From Parapristionchus giblindavisi (Eukaryota > Nematoda > Chromadorea > Rhabditida > Diplogasteridae), in assembly GCA_943737045.1 (NCBI GenBank), contig CALSFV010000218.1:124001-188000 (forward strand): a DNA stretch of 64,000 nt. Reading direction: 5' to 3'. The position numbers and the translations under genes were made by a program. Shown one piece after another: positions 42,650 to 53,108 of the stretch; position 1 is the stretch's first letter, and every line of letters begins with the position of its first letter. Below the pieces are notes generated by a model. It had not been told where the DNA came from and did no database searches. It saw nothing but the letters and a program-made list of their open reading frames with translations.

Positions 42650-42785
42650 TCATGTTGAGCTGTAATATTTTACTGCTGCTATAATGACCGAAGTACAAAA
42701 GTAAAATTGTCTAATTGTCAATGATACTTATCGAGTAATATACTATGTGAAAGAGGAAAAAATTCTGAATGAGACACACTTCAGG
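42650..42785 (+). repeat. Truncated monomer, 136 bp, third occurrence; start of duplication copy 2
   Basis: The same junction and length as the two other truncated copies. It opens the second copy of the 38020 block. The six monomers that follow (42786, 43107, 43428, 43749, then 45407 and 45728 beyond the retrotransposon) have the same type order as those at 38156-40081. After that the order departs from copy 1. Confidence 0.95.
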
Positions 42786-44023
42786 TCATGTCGAGCTGTA
42801 ATATTTTACTGCTGCTATAATGACCGAAGTTCAAAAGTAGCTTTTACTCTGATATGATCAAGATAACTTGAGAAATATGAAAATGAAAATGAAACCTATC
42901 GTGTCATATACCAAATGAAAGAGCGAAAAATTCTGAATAAGATAGACTATTTCAAAGTGGTCAGTACCCCCATTATGTAAATTTATCTTTCAATACTCTC
43001 TGTTTTTGGTACAAAATAATTCGTTACAAGTCTAATTGTCAATGATACTTATCGAGTAATATACTATGTGAAAGAGGAAAAAATTCTGAATGAGACACAC
43101 TTCAGGTCATGTTGAGCTGTAATATTTTACTGCTGCTATAATGGCCGAAGTACAAAAGTAGCTTTTACTCTGATATGATCAAGATAACTTGAGAAATATG
43201 AAAATGAAAATGAAACCTATCGTGTCATATACCAAATGACAGAGCGCAAAATTCTGAATAAGATAGACTATTTCAAAGTGGTCAGTACGGACAATATGTA
43301 AATTTATCTTTCAATACTCTCTGTTTTTGGTACAAAATAATTCGTTACAAGTCTAATTGTCAATGATACTTATCGAGTAATATACTATGTGAAAGAGGAA
43401 AAAATTCTGAATGAGACACACTTCAGGTCATGTTGAGTTGTAATATTTTACTGCTGCTATAATGACCGAAGTACAAAAGTAGCTTTTACTCTGATATGAT
43501 CAAGATAACTTGAGAAATATGAAAATGAAAATGAAACCAATCGTGTCATATACCAAATGAAAGAGCGAAAAATTCTGAATAAGATAGACTATTTCAAAGT
43601 GGTCAGTACCCCCATTATGTAAATTTATCTTTCAATACTCTCTGTTTTTGGTACAAAATAATTCGTTACAAGTCTAATTGTCAATGATACTTATCGAGTA
43701 ATATACTATGTGAAAGAGGAAAAAAATCTGAATGAGACACACTTCAGGTCATGTTGAGCTGTAATATTTTACTGCTGCTATAATGACCGAAGTACAAAAG
43801 TAGCTTTTACTCTGATATGATCAAGATAACTTGAGAAATATGAAAATGAAAATGAAACCTATCGTGTCATATACCAAATGAAAGAGCGAAAACTTCTGAA
43901 TAAGATAGACTATTTCAAAGTGGTCAGTACCCCCATTATGTAAATTTATCTTTCAATACTCTCTGTTTTTGGTACAAAATAATTCGTTACAAGTCTAATT
44001 GTCAATGATACTTATCGAGTAAT

Positions 44024-44034
44024 ATACTATGTGA
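44024..44034 (+). repeat. Target-site duplication, left copy (ATACTATGTGA)
   Basis: These 11 bases are normal monomer sequence, positions 276-286 of the copy starting at 43749. They recur exactly at 45361-45371 after the element. The flanking bases do not extend the match. Removing 44035-45371 leaves 286 + 35 = 321 bp, the exact monomer length, which confirms the boundaries. Confidence 0.95.
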
Positions 44035-44081
44035 TGATGTCATCTCATCTGATCTGATGTCATCTGATCCCATCTGATGTC
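44035..44081 (+). repeat. Low-complexity CATCTGATGTC stutter at the element's 5' end
   Basis: This stretch consists of overlapping, imperfect copies of CATCTGAT and GATGTCATCT. Its last copy (CATCTGATGTC, 44071-44081) runs in frame into the RT coding sequence as Pro-Ser-Asp-Val-Gly-Asn-Phe-Arg-Pro. The earlier copies are extra and contain an in-frame TGA at 44055-44057. It resembles stuttered copying of the 5'-most element bases at the truncation point rather than satellite or host DNA. Confidence 0.75.
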
Positions 44082-45320
44082 GGAAACTTCCGCCCCATCT
44101 CTCTCCTTACAGTCACTCTTAAGACGATGACGAGATGTATCTTGAAACGATTCGAGGCAGCACTAGAGGAGACAGAATCATCAACCCAAACCGGTTTCCG
44201 GAGCGGGCACAGCACGCTCGACAACCTACACGCCATTAAGCAAGTAGCAGAAAGAACCTTCGAGTACGGAATTCCCCTCTACCTCGCTTTTGTAGACTTC
44301 AAGAAGGCCTTTGATAGTGTGGAATGGAGTGCAGTTTGGCAGTCGTTATGGATATCTGGATGTCACCCAACCCTCGTCCATCTTCTTCGCCGCATCTACG
44401 AGTCATCGTCAACCCTCATCCGAGTCAATGAAGATTTGGTTCCAGTCACCGTTCGAAGAGGAGTCCGCCAAGGCGATACTCTATCTCCTCGCCTCTTCAA
44501 CGTGGTTCTTCGTTCGGCTATGGATGACATCGACTGGGGAAGCGACGGGATCCGGATCGATGGGAGACACCTCACACATCTCGAGTATGCCGATGATGTC
44601 GCTCTTATCGCGAAGTCTCGACCGGAATTAGAGCGAATGTTGAAGAAACTGATGGAAGCTTGCAGTAGAGTTGGACTAGAAGTTAACGCATCTAAGACCA
44701 ATCTGCTCACTTCATGCATCAATACCCGAGCCCCAATCGTCATCGGAAATCTGACGTTCAAATTCACCGAATCTGCCACCTATCTTGGAGGAAGAATCTC
44801 CCTTCCCCTTGATCACACGGATGAAATCGAACACCGGATCAGACTCGGCTGGTTTGCATTTAGTAAGCTTTCCAGTCTCCTCTCATCTCGCCTTTTGCCC
44901 ATGAAGATTAAAAGACGACTCTTCGAGAGCTGCATCACCTCTACCGTACTCTACGGCAGCGAGGTATGGGCCTTACGATCGAGTGACAAGGAACGACTGA
45001 GTGTGACCCAGAGAAAGATGGAGAGGAAGATAGTAGGAGTAACCCTAAGGGGGCGATGGAGAAATGAGCGGATACGAGAGATTACCAAGCTACGCGATTG
45101 GGTCCAAGAAGGATTGAAACGCAAGGCACGCTGGGCACTCAAAGTGCGGGATATGGACACGGAACATTGGAGTCGTGCGACAACACTATGGACGCCCTAC
45201 AACTGGACACGCCCCCCGGGAAAGCCACGAGTTCGATGGAGAGACGATCTGAAGCGAGCCATCGGCGTTAATTGGTGGAATGCAACCCGTGCTGAATACC
45301 AGCGACTCATCCCCATCTGA
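44070..45320 (+). CDS. RTE-like reverse transcriptase, 5'-truncated fragment
   Basis: The frame is open from 44058 to the TGA at 45318-45320. The first ATG is at 44127 (397 residues), but RT homology starts earlier, at about 44070, with GNFRPISLL encoded at 44082-44108. The ATG is therefore internal to the ancestral protein, not a real start. Numbering from that ATG, the RT blocks are TGFRSGHST (22-30), FVDFKKAFDSV (55-65, motif A, Asp57), RGVRQGDTLSP (111-121, motif B), YADDVALIA (154-162, motif C, Asp156 and Asp157), GLEVNASKT (183-191) and YLGG (219-222). A basic, Trp-rich C-terminal region follows, with LLYG-type LYGSEVWAL (275-283) and RPPGKPRVRW (362-371). In intact family members the RT copies element RNA at a nicked target. 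The apurinic-like endonuclease and N-terminal fingers are missing here, although the catalytic aspartates remain. There is no frameshift or internal stop, which suggests a recent insertion. It is probably not expressed. Confidence 0.88.
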   Translation, partial: PSDVGNFRPISLLTVTLKTMTRCILKRFEAALEETESSTQTGFRSGHSTLDNLHAIKQVAERTFEYGIPLYLAFVDFKKAFDSVEWSAVWQSLWISGCHPTLVHLLRRIYESSSTLIRVNEDLVPVTVRRGVRQGDTLSPRLFNVVLRSAMDDIDWGSDGIRIDGRHLTHLEYADDVALIAKSRPELERMLKKLMEACSRVGLEVNASKTNLLTSCINTRAPIVIGNLTFKFTESATYLGGRISLPLDHTDEIEHRIRLGWFAFSKLSSLLSSRLLPMKIKRRLFESCITSTVLYGSEVWALRSSDKERLSVTQRKMERKIVGVTLRGRWRNERIREITKLRDWVQEGLKRKARWALKVRDMDTEHWSRATTLWTPYNWTRPPGKPRVRWRDDLKRAIGVNWWNATRAEYQRLIPI

Positions 45321-45360
45321 GCATTAATGCCTGACATGATAAAGAAATTGAAAAATTGAA
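45321..45360 (+). other. Retrotransposon 3' untranslated region and repeat tail
   Basis: Only 40 bases separate the RT stop codon from the right target-site duplication. The last 20 are AAAGAAATTGAAAAATTGAA, two imperfect AAATTGAA units rather than a poly(A) tract. Such short 3' regions with a short tandem-repeat end are characteristic of RTE-clade elements. No poly(A) signal or terminator is evident. Confidence 0.75.
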
Positions 45361-45371
45361 ATACTATGTGA
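45361..45371 (+). repeat. Target-site duplication, right copy (ATACTATGTGA)
   Basis: Exact repeat of 44024-44034. The satellite resumes with AAGAGGAAAAAATT, completing the interrupted monomer at 45406. Confidence 0.95.
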
Positions 45372-48300
45372 AAGAGGAAAAAATTCTGAATGAGACACAC
45401 TTCAGGTCATGTTGAGCTGTAATATTTTACTGCTGCTATAATGGCCGAAGTACAAAAGTAGCTTTTACTCTGATATGATCAAGATAACTTGAGAAATATG
45501 AAAATGAAAATGAAACCTATCGTGTCATATACCAAATGACAGAGCGCAAAATTCTGAATAAGATAGACTATTTCAAAGTGGTCAGTACCCCCATTATGTA
45601 AATTTATCTTTCAATACTCTCTGTTTTTGGTACAAAATAATTCGTTACAAGTCTAATTGTCAATGATACTTATCGAGTAATATACTATGTGAAAGAGGAA
45701 AAAATTCTGAATGAGACACACTTCAGGTCATGTTGAGCTGTAATATTTTACTGCTGCTATAATGGCCGAAGTACAAAAGTAGCTTTTACTCTGATATGAT
45801 CAAGATAACTTGAGAAATATGAAAATGAAAATGAAACCTATCGTGTCATATACCAAATGACAGAGCGCAAAATTCTGAATAAGATAGACTATTTCAAAGT
45901 GGTCAGTACGGACAATATGTAAATTTATCTTTCAATACTCTCTGTTTTTGGTACAAAATAATTCGTTACAAGTCTAATTGTCAATGATACTTATCGAGTA
46001 ATATACTATGTGAAAGAGGAAAAAATTCTGAATGAGACACACTTCAGGTCATGTTGAGCTGTAATATTTTACTGCTGCTATAATGACCGAAGTACAAAAG
46101 TAGCTTTTACTCTGATATGATCAAGATAACTTGAGAAATATGAAAATGAAAATGAAACCAATCGTGTCATATACCAAATGAAAGAGCGAAAAATTCTGAA
46201 TAAGATAGACTATTTCAAAGTGGTCAGTACCCCCATTATGTAAATTTATCTTTCAATACTCTCTGTTTTTGGTACAAAATAATTCGTTACAAGTCTAATT
46301 GTCAATGATACTTATCGAGTAATATACTATGTGAAAGAGGAAAAAATTCTGAATGAGACACACTTCAGGTCATGTTGAGCTGTAATATTTTACTGCTGCT
46401 ATAATGACCGAAGTACAAAAGTAGCTTTTACTCTGATATGATCAAGATAACTTGAGAAATATGAAAATGAAAATGAAACCTATCGTGTCATATACCAAAT
46501 GAAAGAGCGAAAACTTCTGAATAAGATAGACTATTTCAAAGTGGTCAGTACCCCCATTATGTAAATTTATCTTTCAATACTCTCTGTTTTTGGTACAAAA
46601 TAATTCGTTACAAGTCTAATTGTCAATGATACTTATCGAGTAATATACTATGTGAAAGAGGAAAAAATTCTGAATGAGACACACTTCAGGTCATGTTGAG
46701 CTGTAATATTTTACTGCTGCTATAATGACCGAAGTACAAAAGTAGCTTTTACTCTGATATGATCAAGATAACTTGAGAAATATGAAAATGAAAATGAAAC
46801 CTATCGTGTCATATACCAAATGACAGAGCGCAAAATTCTGAATAAGATAGACTATTTCAAAGTGGTCAGTACGGATAATATGTAAATTTATCTTTCAATA
46901 CTCTCTGTTTTTGGTACAAAATAATTCGTTACAAGTCTAATTGTCAATGATACTTATCGAGTAATATACTATGTGAAAGAGGAAAAAATTCTGAATGAGA
47001 CACACTTCAGGTCATGTTGAGCTGTAATATTTTACTGCTGCTATAATGACCGAAGTACAAAAGTAGCTTTTACTCTGATATGATCAAGATAACTTGAGAA
47101 ATATGAAAATGAAAATGAAACCAATCGTGTCATATACCAAATGAAAGAGCGAAAAATTCTGAATAAGATAGACTATTTCAAAGTGGTCAGTACCCCCATT
47201 ATGTAAATTTATCTTTCAATACTCTCTGTTTTTGGTACAAAATAATTCGTTACAAGTCTAATTGTCAATGATACTTATCGAGTAATATACTATGTGAAAG
47301 AGGAAAAAATTCTGAATGAGACACACTTCAGGTCATGTTGAGCTGTAATATTTTACTGCTGCTATAATGACCGAAGTACAAAAGTAGCTTTTACTCTGAT
47401 ATGATCAAGATAACTTGAGAAATATGAAAATGAAAATGAAACCTATCGTGTCATATACCAAATGAAAGAGCGAAAACTTCTGAATAAGATAGACTATTTC
47501 AAAGTGGTCAGTACCCCCATTATGTAAATTTATCTTTCAATACTCTCTGTTTTTGGTACAAAATAATTCGTTACAAGTCTAATTGTCAATGATACTTATC
47601 GAGTAATATACTATGTGAAAGAGGAAAAAAATTCTGAATGAGACACACTTCAGGTCATGTTGAGCTGTAATATTTTACTGCTGCTATAATGACCGAAGTA
47701 CAAAAGTAGCTTTTACTCTGATATGATCAAGATAACTTGAGAAATATGAAAATGAAAATGAAACCTATCGTGTCATATACCAAATGAAAGAGCGAAAACT
47801 TCTGAATAAGATAGACTATTTCAAAGTGGTCAGTACCCCCATTATGTAAATTTATCTTTCAATACTCTCTGTTTTTGGTACAAAATAATTCGTTACAAGT
47901 CTAATTGTCAATGATACTTATCGAGTAATATACTATGTGAAAGAGGAAAAAATTCTGAATGAGACACACTTCAGGTCATGTCGAGCTGTAATATTTTACT
48001 GCTGCTATAATGACCGAAGTACAAAAGTAGCTTTTACTCTGATATGATCAAGATAACTTGAGAAATATGAAAATGAAAATGAAACCTATCGTGTCATATA
48101 CCAAATGAAAGAGCGAAAAATTCTGAATAAGATATACTATTTCAAAGTGGTCAGTACGGACAATATGTAAATTTATCTTTCAATACTCTCTGTTTTTGGT
48201 ACAAAATAATTCGTTACAAGTCTAATTGTCAATGATACTTATCGAGTAATATACTATGTGAAAGAGGAAAAAATTCTGAATGAGACACACTTCAGGTCAT

Positions 48301-49900
48301 GTCGAGCTGTAATATTTTACTGCTGCTATAATGACCGAAGTACAAAAGTAGCTTTTACTCTGATATGATCAAGATAACTTGAGAAATATGAAAATGAAAA
48401 TGAAACCTATCCTGTCATATACCAAATGAAAGAGCGAAAAATTCTGAATAAGATAGACTATTTCAAAGTGGTCAGTACGGACAATATGTAAATTTATCTT
48501 TCAATACTCTCTGTTTTTGGTACAAAATAATTCGTTACAAGTCTAATTGTCAATGATACTTATCGAGTAATATACTATGTGAAAGAGGAAAAAATTCTGA
48601 ATGAGACACACTTCAGGTCATGTCGAGCTGTAATATTTTACTGCTGCTATAATGACCGAAGTACAAAAGTAGCTTTTACTCTGATATGATCAAGATAACT
48701 TGAGAAATATGAAAATGAAAATGAAACCTATCGTGTCATATACCAAATGACAGAGCGAAAAATTCTGAATAAGATAGACTATTTCAAAGTGGTCAGTACC
48801 CCCATTATGTAAATTTATCTTTCAATACTCTTTGTTTTTGGCACAAAATAATTCGTTACAAGTCTAATTGTCAATGATACTTATCGAGTAATATACTATA
48901 TGAAAGAGGAAAAAATTCTGAATGAGACACACTTCAGGTCATGTCGAGCTGTAATATTTTACTGCTGCTATAATGACCGAAGTACAAAAGTAGCTTTTAC
49001 TCTGATATGATCAAGATAACTTGAGAAATATGAAAATGAAAATGAAACCTATCGTGTCATATACCAAATGAAAGAGCGAAAAATTCTGAATAAGATAGAC
49101 TATTTCAAAGTGGTCAGTACGGACAATATGTAAATTTATCTTGCAATACTCTCTGTTTTTGGTACAAAATAATTCGTTACAAGTCTAATTGTCAATGATA
49201 CTTATCGAGTAATATACTATGTAAAAGAGGAAAAAATTCTGAATGAGACACACTTCAGGTCATGTCGAGCTGTAATATTTTACTGCTGCTATAATGACCG
49301 AAGTACAAAAGTAGCTTTTACTCTGATATGATCAAGATAACTTGAGAAATATGAAAATGAAAATGAAACCTATCGTGTCATATACCAAATGAAAGAGCGA
49401 AAAATTCTGAATAAGATAGACTATTTCAAAGTGGTCAGTACCCCCATTATGTAAATTTATCTTTCAATACTCTTTGTTTTTGGCACAAAATAATTCGTTA
49501 CAAGTCTAATTGTCAATGATACTTATCGAGTAATATACTATATGAAAGAGGAAAAAATTCTGAATGAGACACACTTCAGGTCATGTCGAGCTGTAATATT
49601 TTACTGCTGCTATAATGACCGAAGTACAAAAGTAGCTTTTACTCTGATATGATCAAGATAACTTGAGAAATATGAAAATGAAAATGAAACCTATCGTGTC
49701 ATATACCAAATGACAGAGCGAAAAATTCTGAATAAGATAGACTATTTCAAAGTGGTCAGTACCCCCATTATGTAAATTTATCTTTCAATACTCTCTGTTT
49801 TTGGTACAAAATAATTCGTTACAAGTCTAATTGTCAATGATACTTATCGAGTAATATACTATGTGAAAGAGGAAAAATTTTGAATGAGACACACTTTAGG

Positions 49901-52900
49901 TCATGTCGAGCTGTAATATTTTACTGCTGCTATAATGACCGAAGTACAAAAGTAGCTTTTACTCTGATATGATCAAGATAACTTGAGAAATATGAAAATG
50001 AAAATGAAACCTATCGTGTCATATACCAAATGAAAGAGCGAAAAATTCTGAATAAGATAGACTATTTCAAAGTGGTCAGTACCCCCATTATGTAAATTTA
50101 TCTTTCAATACTCTTTGTTTTTGGCACAAAATAATTCGTTACAAGTCTAATTGTCAATGATACTTATCGAGTAATATACTATATGAAAGAGGAAAAAATT
50201 CTGAATGAGACACACTTCAGGTCATGTCGAGCTGTAATATTTTACTGCTGCTATAATGACCGAAGTACAAAAGTAGCTTTTACTCTGATATGATCAAGAT
50301 AACTTGAGAAATATGAAAATGAAAATGAAACCTATCGTGTCATATACCAAATGAAAGAGCGAAAAATTCTGAATAAGATAGACTATTTCAAAGTGGTCAG
50401 TACCCCCATTATGTAAATTTATCTTTCAATACTCTTTGTTTTTGGCACAAAATAATTCGTTACAAGTCTAATTGTCAATGATACTTATCGAGTAATATAC
50501 TATATGAAAGAGGAAAAAATTCTGAATGAGACACACTTCAGGTCATGTCGAGCTGTAATATTTTACTGCTGCTATAATGACCGAAGTACAAAAGTAGCTT
50601 TTACTCTGATATGATCAAGATAACTTGAGAAATATGAAAATGAAAATGAAACCTATCGTGTCATATACCAAATGACAGAGCGAAAAATTCTGAATAAGAT
50701 AGACTATTTCAAAGTGGTCAGTACGGACAATATGTAAATTTATCTTTCAATACTCTCTGTTTTTGGTACAAAATAATTCGTTACAAGTCTAATTGTCAAT
50801 GATACTTATCGAGTAATATACTATGTGAAAGAGGAAAAAATTCTGAATGAGATACACTTCAGGTCATGTTGAGCTGTAATATTTTACTGCTGCTATAATG
50901 ACCGAAGTACAAAAGTAGCTTTTACTCTGATATGATCAAGATAACTTGAGAAATATGAAAATGAAAATGAAACCTATCGTGTCATATACCAAATGACAGA
51001 GCGAAAAATTCTGAATAAGATAGACTATTTCAAAGTGGTCAGTACGGACAATATGTAAATTTATCTTTCAATACTCTCTGTTTTTGGTACAAAATAATTC
51101 GTTACAAGTCTAATTGTCAATGATACTTATCGAGTAATATACTATGTGAAAGAGGAAAAAATTCTGAATGAGACACACTTCAGGTCATGTCGAGCTGTAA
51201 TATTTTACTGCTGCTATAATGACCGAAGTACAAAAGTAGCTTTTACTCTGATATGATCAAGATAACTTGAGAAATATGAAAATGAAAATGAAACCTATCG
51301 TGTCATATACCAAATGAAAGAGCGAAAAATTCTGAATAAGATATACTATTTCAAAGTGGTCAGTACGGACAATATGTAAATTTATCTTTCAATACTCTCT
51401 GTTTTTGTTACAAAATAATTCGTTACAAGTCTAATTGTCAATGATACTTATCGAGTAATATACTATGTGAAAGAGGAAAAATTTTGAATGAGACACACTT
51501 TAGGTCATGTCGAGCTGTAATATTTTACTGCTGCTATAATGACCGAAGTACAAAAGTAGCTTTTACTCTGATATGATCAAGATAACTTGAGAAATATGAA
51601 AATGAAAATGAAACCTATCGTGTCATATACCAAATGAAAGAGCGAAAAATTCTGAATAAGATAGACTATTTCAAAGTGGTCAGTACCCCCATTATGTAAA
51701 TTTATCTTTCAATACTCTTTGTTTTTGGCACAAAATAATTCGTTACAAGTCTAATTGTCAATGATACTTATCGAGTAATATACTATATGAAAGAGGAAAA
51801 AATTCTGAATGAGACACACTTCAGGTCATGTCGAGCTGTAATATTTTACTGCTGCTATAATGACCGAAGTACAAAAGTAGCTTTTACTCTGATATGATCA
51901 AGATAACTTGAGAAATATGAAAATGAAAATGAAACCTATCGTGTCATATACCAAATGAAAGAGCGAAAAATTCTGAATAAGATAGACTATTTCAAAGTGG
52001 TCAGTACCCCCATTATGTAAATTTATCTTTCAATACTCTTTGTTTTTGGCACAAAATAATTCGTTACAAGTCTAATTGTCAATGATACTTATCGAGTAAT
52101 ATACTATATGAAAGAGGAAAAAATTCTGAATGAGACACACTTCAGGTCATGTCGAGCTGTAATATTTTACTGCTGCTATAATGACCGAAGTACAAAAGTA
52201 GCTTTTACTCTGATATGATCAAGATAACTTGAGAAATATGAAAATGAAAATGAAACCTATCGTGTCATATACCAAATGACAGAGCGAAAAATTCTGAATA
52301 AGATAGACTATTTCAAAGTGGTCAGTACGGACAATATGTAAATTTATCTTTCAATACTCTCTGTTTTTGGTACAAAATAATTCGTTACAAGTCTAATTGT
52401 CAATGATACTTATCGAGTAATATACTATGTGAAAGAGGAAAAAATTCTGAATGAGATACACTTCAGGTCATGTTGAGCTGTAATATTTTACTGCTGCTAT
52501 AATGACCGAAGTACAAAAGTAGCTTTTACTCTGATATGATCAAGATAACTTGAGAAATATGAAAATGAAAATGAAACCTATCGTGTCATATACCAAATGA
52601 CAGAGCGAAAAATTCTGAATAAGATAGACTATTTCAAAGTGGTCAGTACGGACAATATGTAAATTTATCTTTCAATACTCTCTGTTTTTGGTACAAAATA
52701 ATTCGTTACAAGTCTAATTGTCAATGATACTTATCGAGTAATATACTATGTGAAAGAGGAAAAAATTCTGAATGAGACACACTTCAGGTCATGTCGATCT
52801 GTAATATTTTACTGCTGCTATAATGATCGAAGTACAAAAGTAGCTTTTACTCTGATATGATCAAGATAACTTGAGAAATATGAAAATGAAAATGAAACCT

Positions 52901-53108
52901 ATCGTGTCATATACCAAATGAAAGAGCGAAAAATTCTGAATAAGATAGACTATTTCAAAGTGGTCAGTACCCCCATTATGTAAATTTATCTTTCAATACT
53001 CTCTGTTTTTGGTACAAAATAATTCGTTACAAGTCTAATTGTCAATGATACTTATCGAGTAATATACTATGTGAAAGAGGAAAAAATTCTGAATGAGACA
53101 CACTTCAG
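49901..53108 (+). repeat. Local duplication of about 1604 bp with TATATGAAAG monomers
   Basis: Two series begin at 49901 and 51505, each just after the variant GGAAAAATTTTGAATG with ACTTTAGG. Both continue with two monomers carrying TTTGTTTTTGGCACAAA and CTATATGAAAG, then a GACAGAG/CGGAC monomer leading into GAGATACAC, then a TTGAG/GACAGAG/CGGAC monomer. The fifth monomer differs (GATATAC/CGGAC at 51184, TCGAT/CCCCC near 52788), which marks the edge of the duplication or a later exchange. Confidence 0.75.

Larger units (their letters stand above)
1..44034 (+). repeat. 321-bp satellite array, left part (about 139 monomers)
   Basis: Head-to-tail copies of a 321-bp unit fill this stretch. Taking TCATGTYGAKCTGTAATA as the arbitrary start, copies begin at 1, 322, 643, 964, 1285 and so on. 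The spacing is exactly 321 apart from a 327-bp copy at 15088, a 320-bp copy at 15736 and three 136-bp copies. Copies differ at a small set of recurring sites: TTGAG, TCGAG or TCGAT near base 7; GACCG or GATCG near 37; GACAGAG or GAAAGAG near 133; GATAGAC, GATATAC or GCTAGAC near 158; CCCCCATT or CGGACAAT at 182-189; and TTCTG or AATCTG near 300. All frames contain stops within each unit, and no gene is visible. The array is open at the left window edge. The G+C content, size and tandem order fit a eukaryotic satellite; chromosomal location is not shown by the sequence. Confidence 0.98.
44035..45360 (+). mobile_element. 5'-truncated non-LTR retrotransposon, RTE-like (1326 bp)
   Basis: The only non-satellite DNA in the window, visibly richer in G+C than the array. 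It contains most of a reverse transcriptase frame on the plus strand, a 40-bp 3' tail ending in short AATTGAA-type repeats, and a perfect 11-bp target-site duplication. There are no long terminal repeats or terminal inverted repeats. A 5' truncation with target-site duplication is the usual product of target-primed reverse transcription. The very short 3' untranslated region, short tandem-repeat tail and C-terminal region after the RT fit the RTE clade. The endonuclease and the first part of the RT are absent, so this copy could not move by itself. Clade assignment is from motif recognition; another LINE clade is possible. Confidence 0.92.

Noticed and set aside
1..44034. CRISPR-like regular repetition
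   Set aside because: There are no short repeats separated by unique spacers; the whole 321-bp unit repeats, and no cas genes are present.
44127..44129. ATG at 44127 as the true start of the RT protein
   Set aside because: Conserved RT sequence (GNFRPISLL) continues in frame upstream of it, so it is an internal methionine of a truncated protein.
44035..45360. LTR retrotransposon, group II intron or bacterial retron as the source of the RT
   Set aside because: There are no terminal repeats or intron structures. The motif order, the C-terminal region, the 11-bp target duplication and the truncated 5' end fit a LINE.
44396..45400. Open frames on the minus strand and in another plus frame within and just past the retrotransposon (for example 44396-44779, 44951-45160 and 45197-45400 on the minus strand)
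   Set aside because: They overlap the clearly conserved RT frame, show no recognisable domain, and the last one crosses the element-satellite junction. They are incidental.
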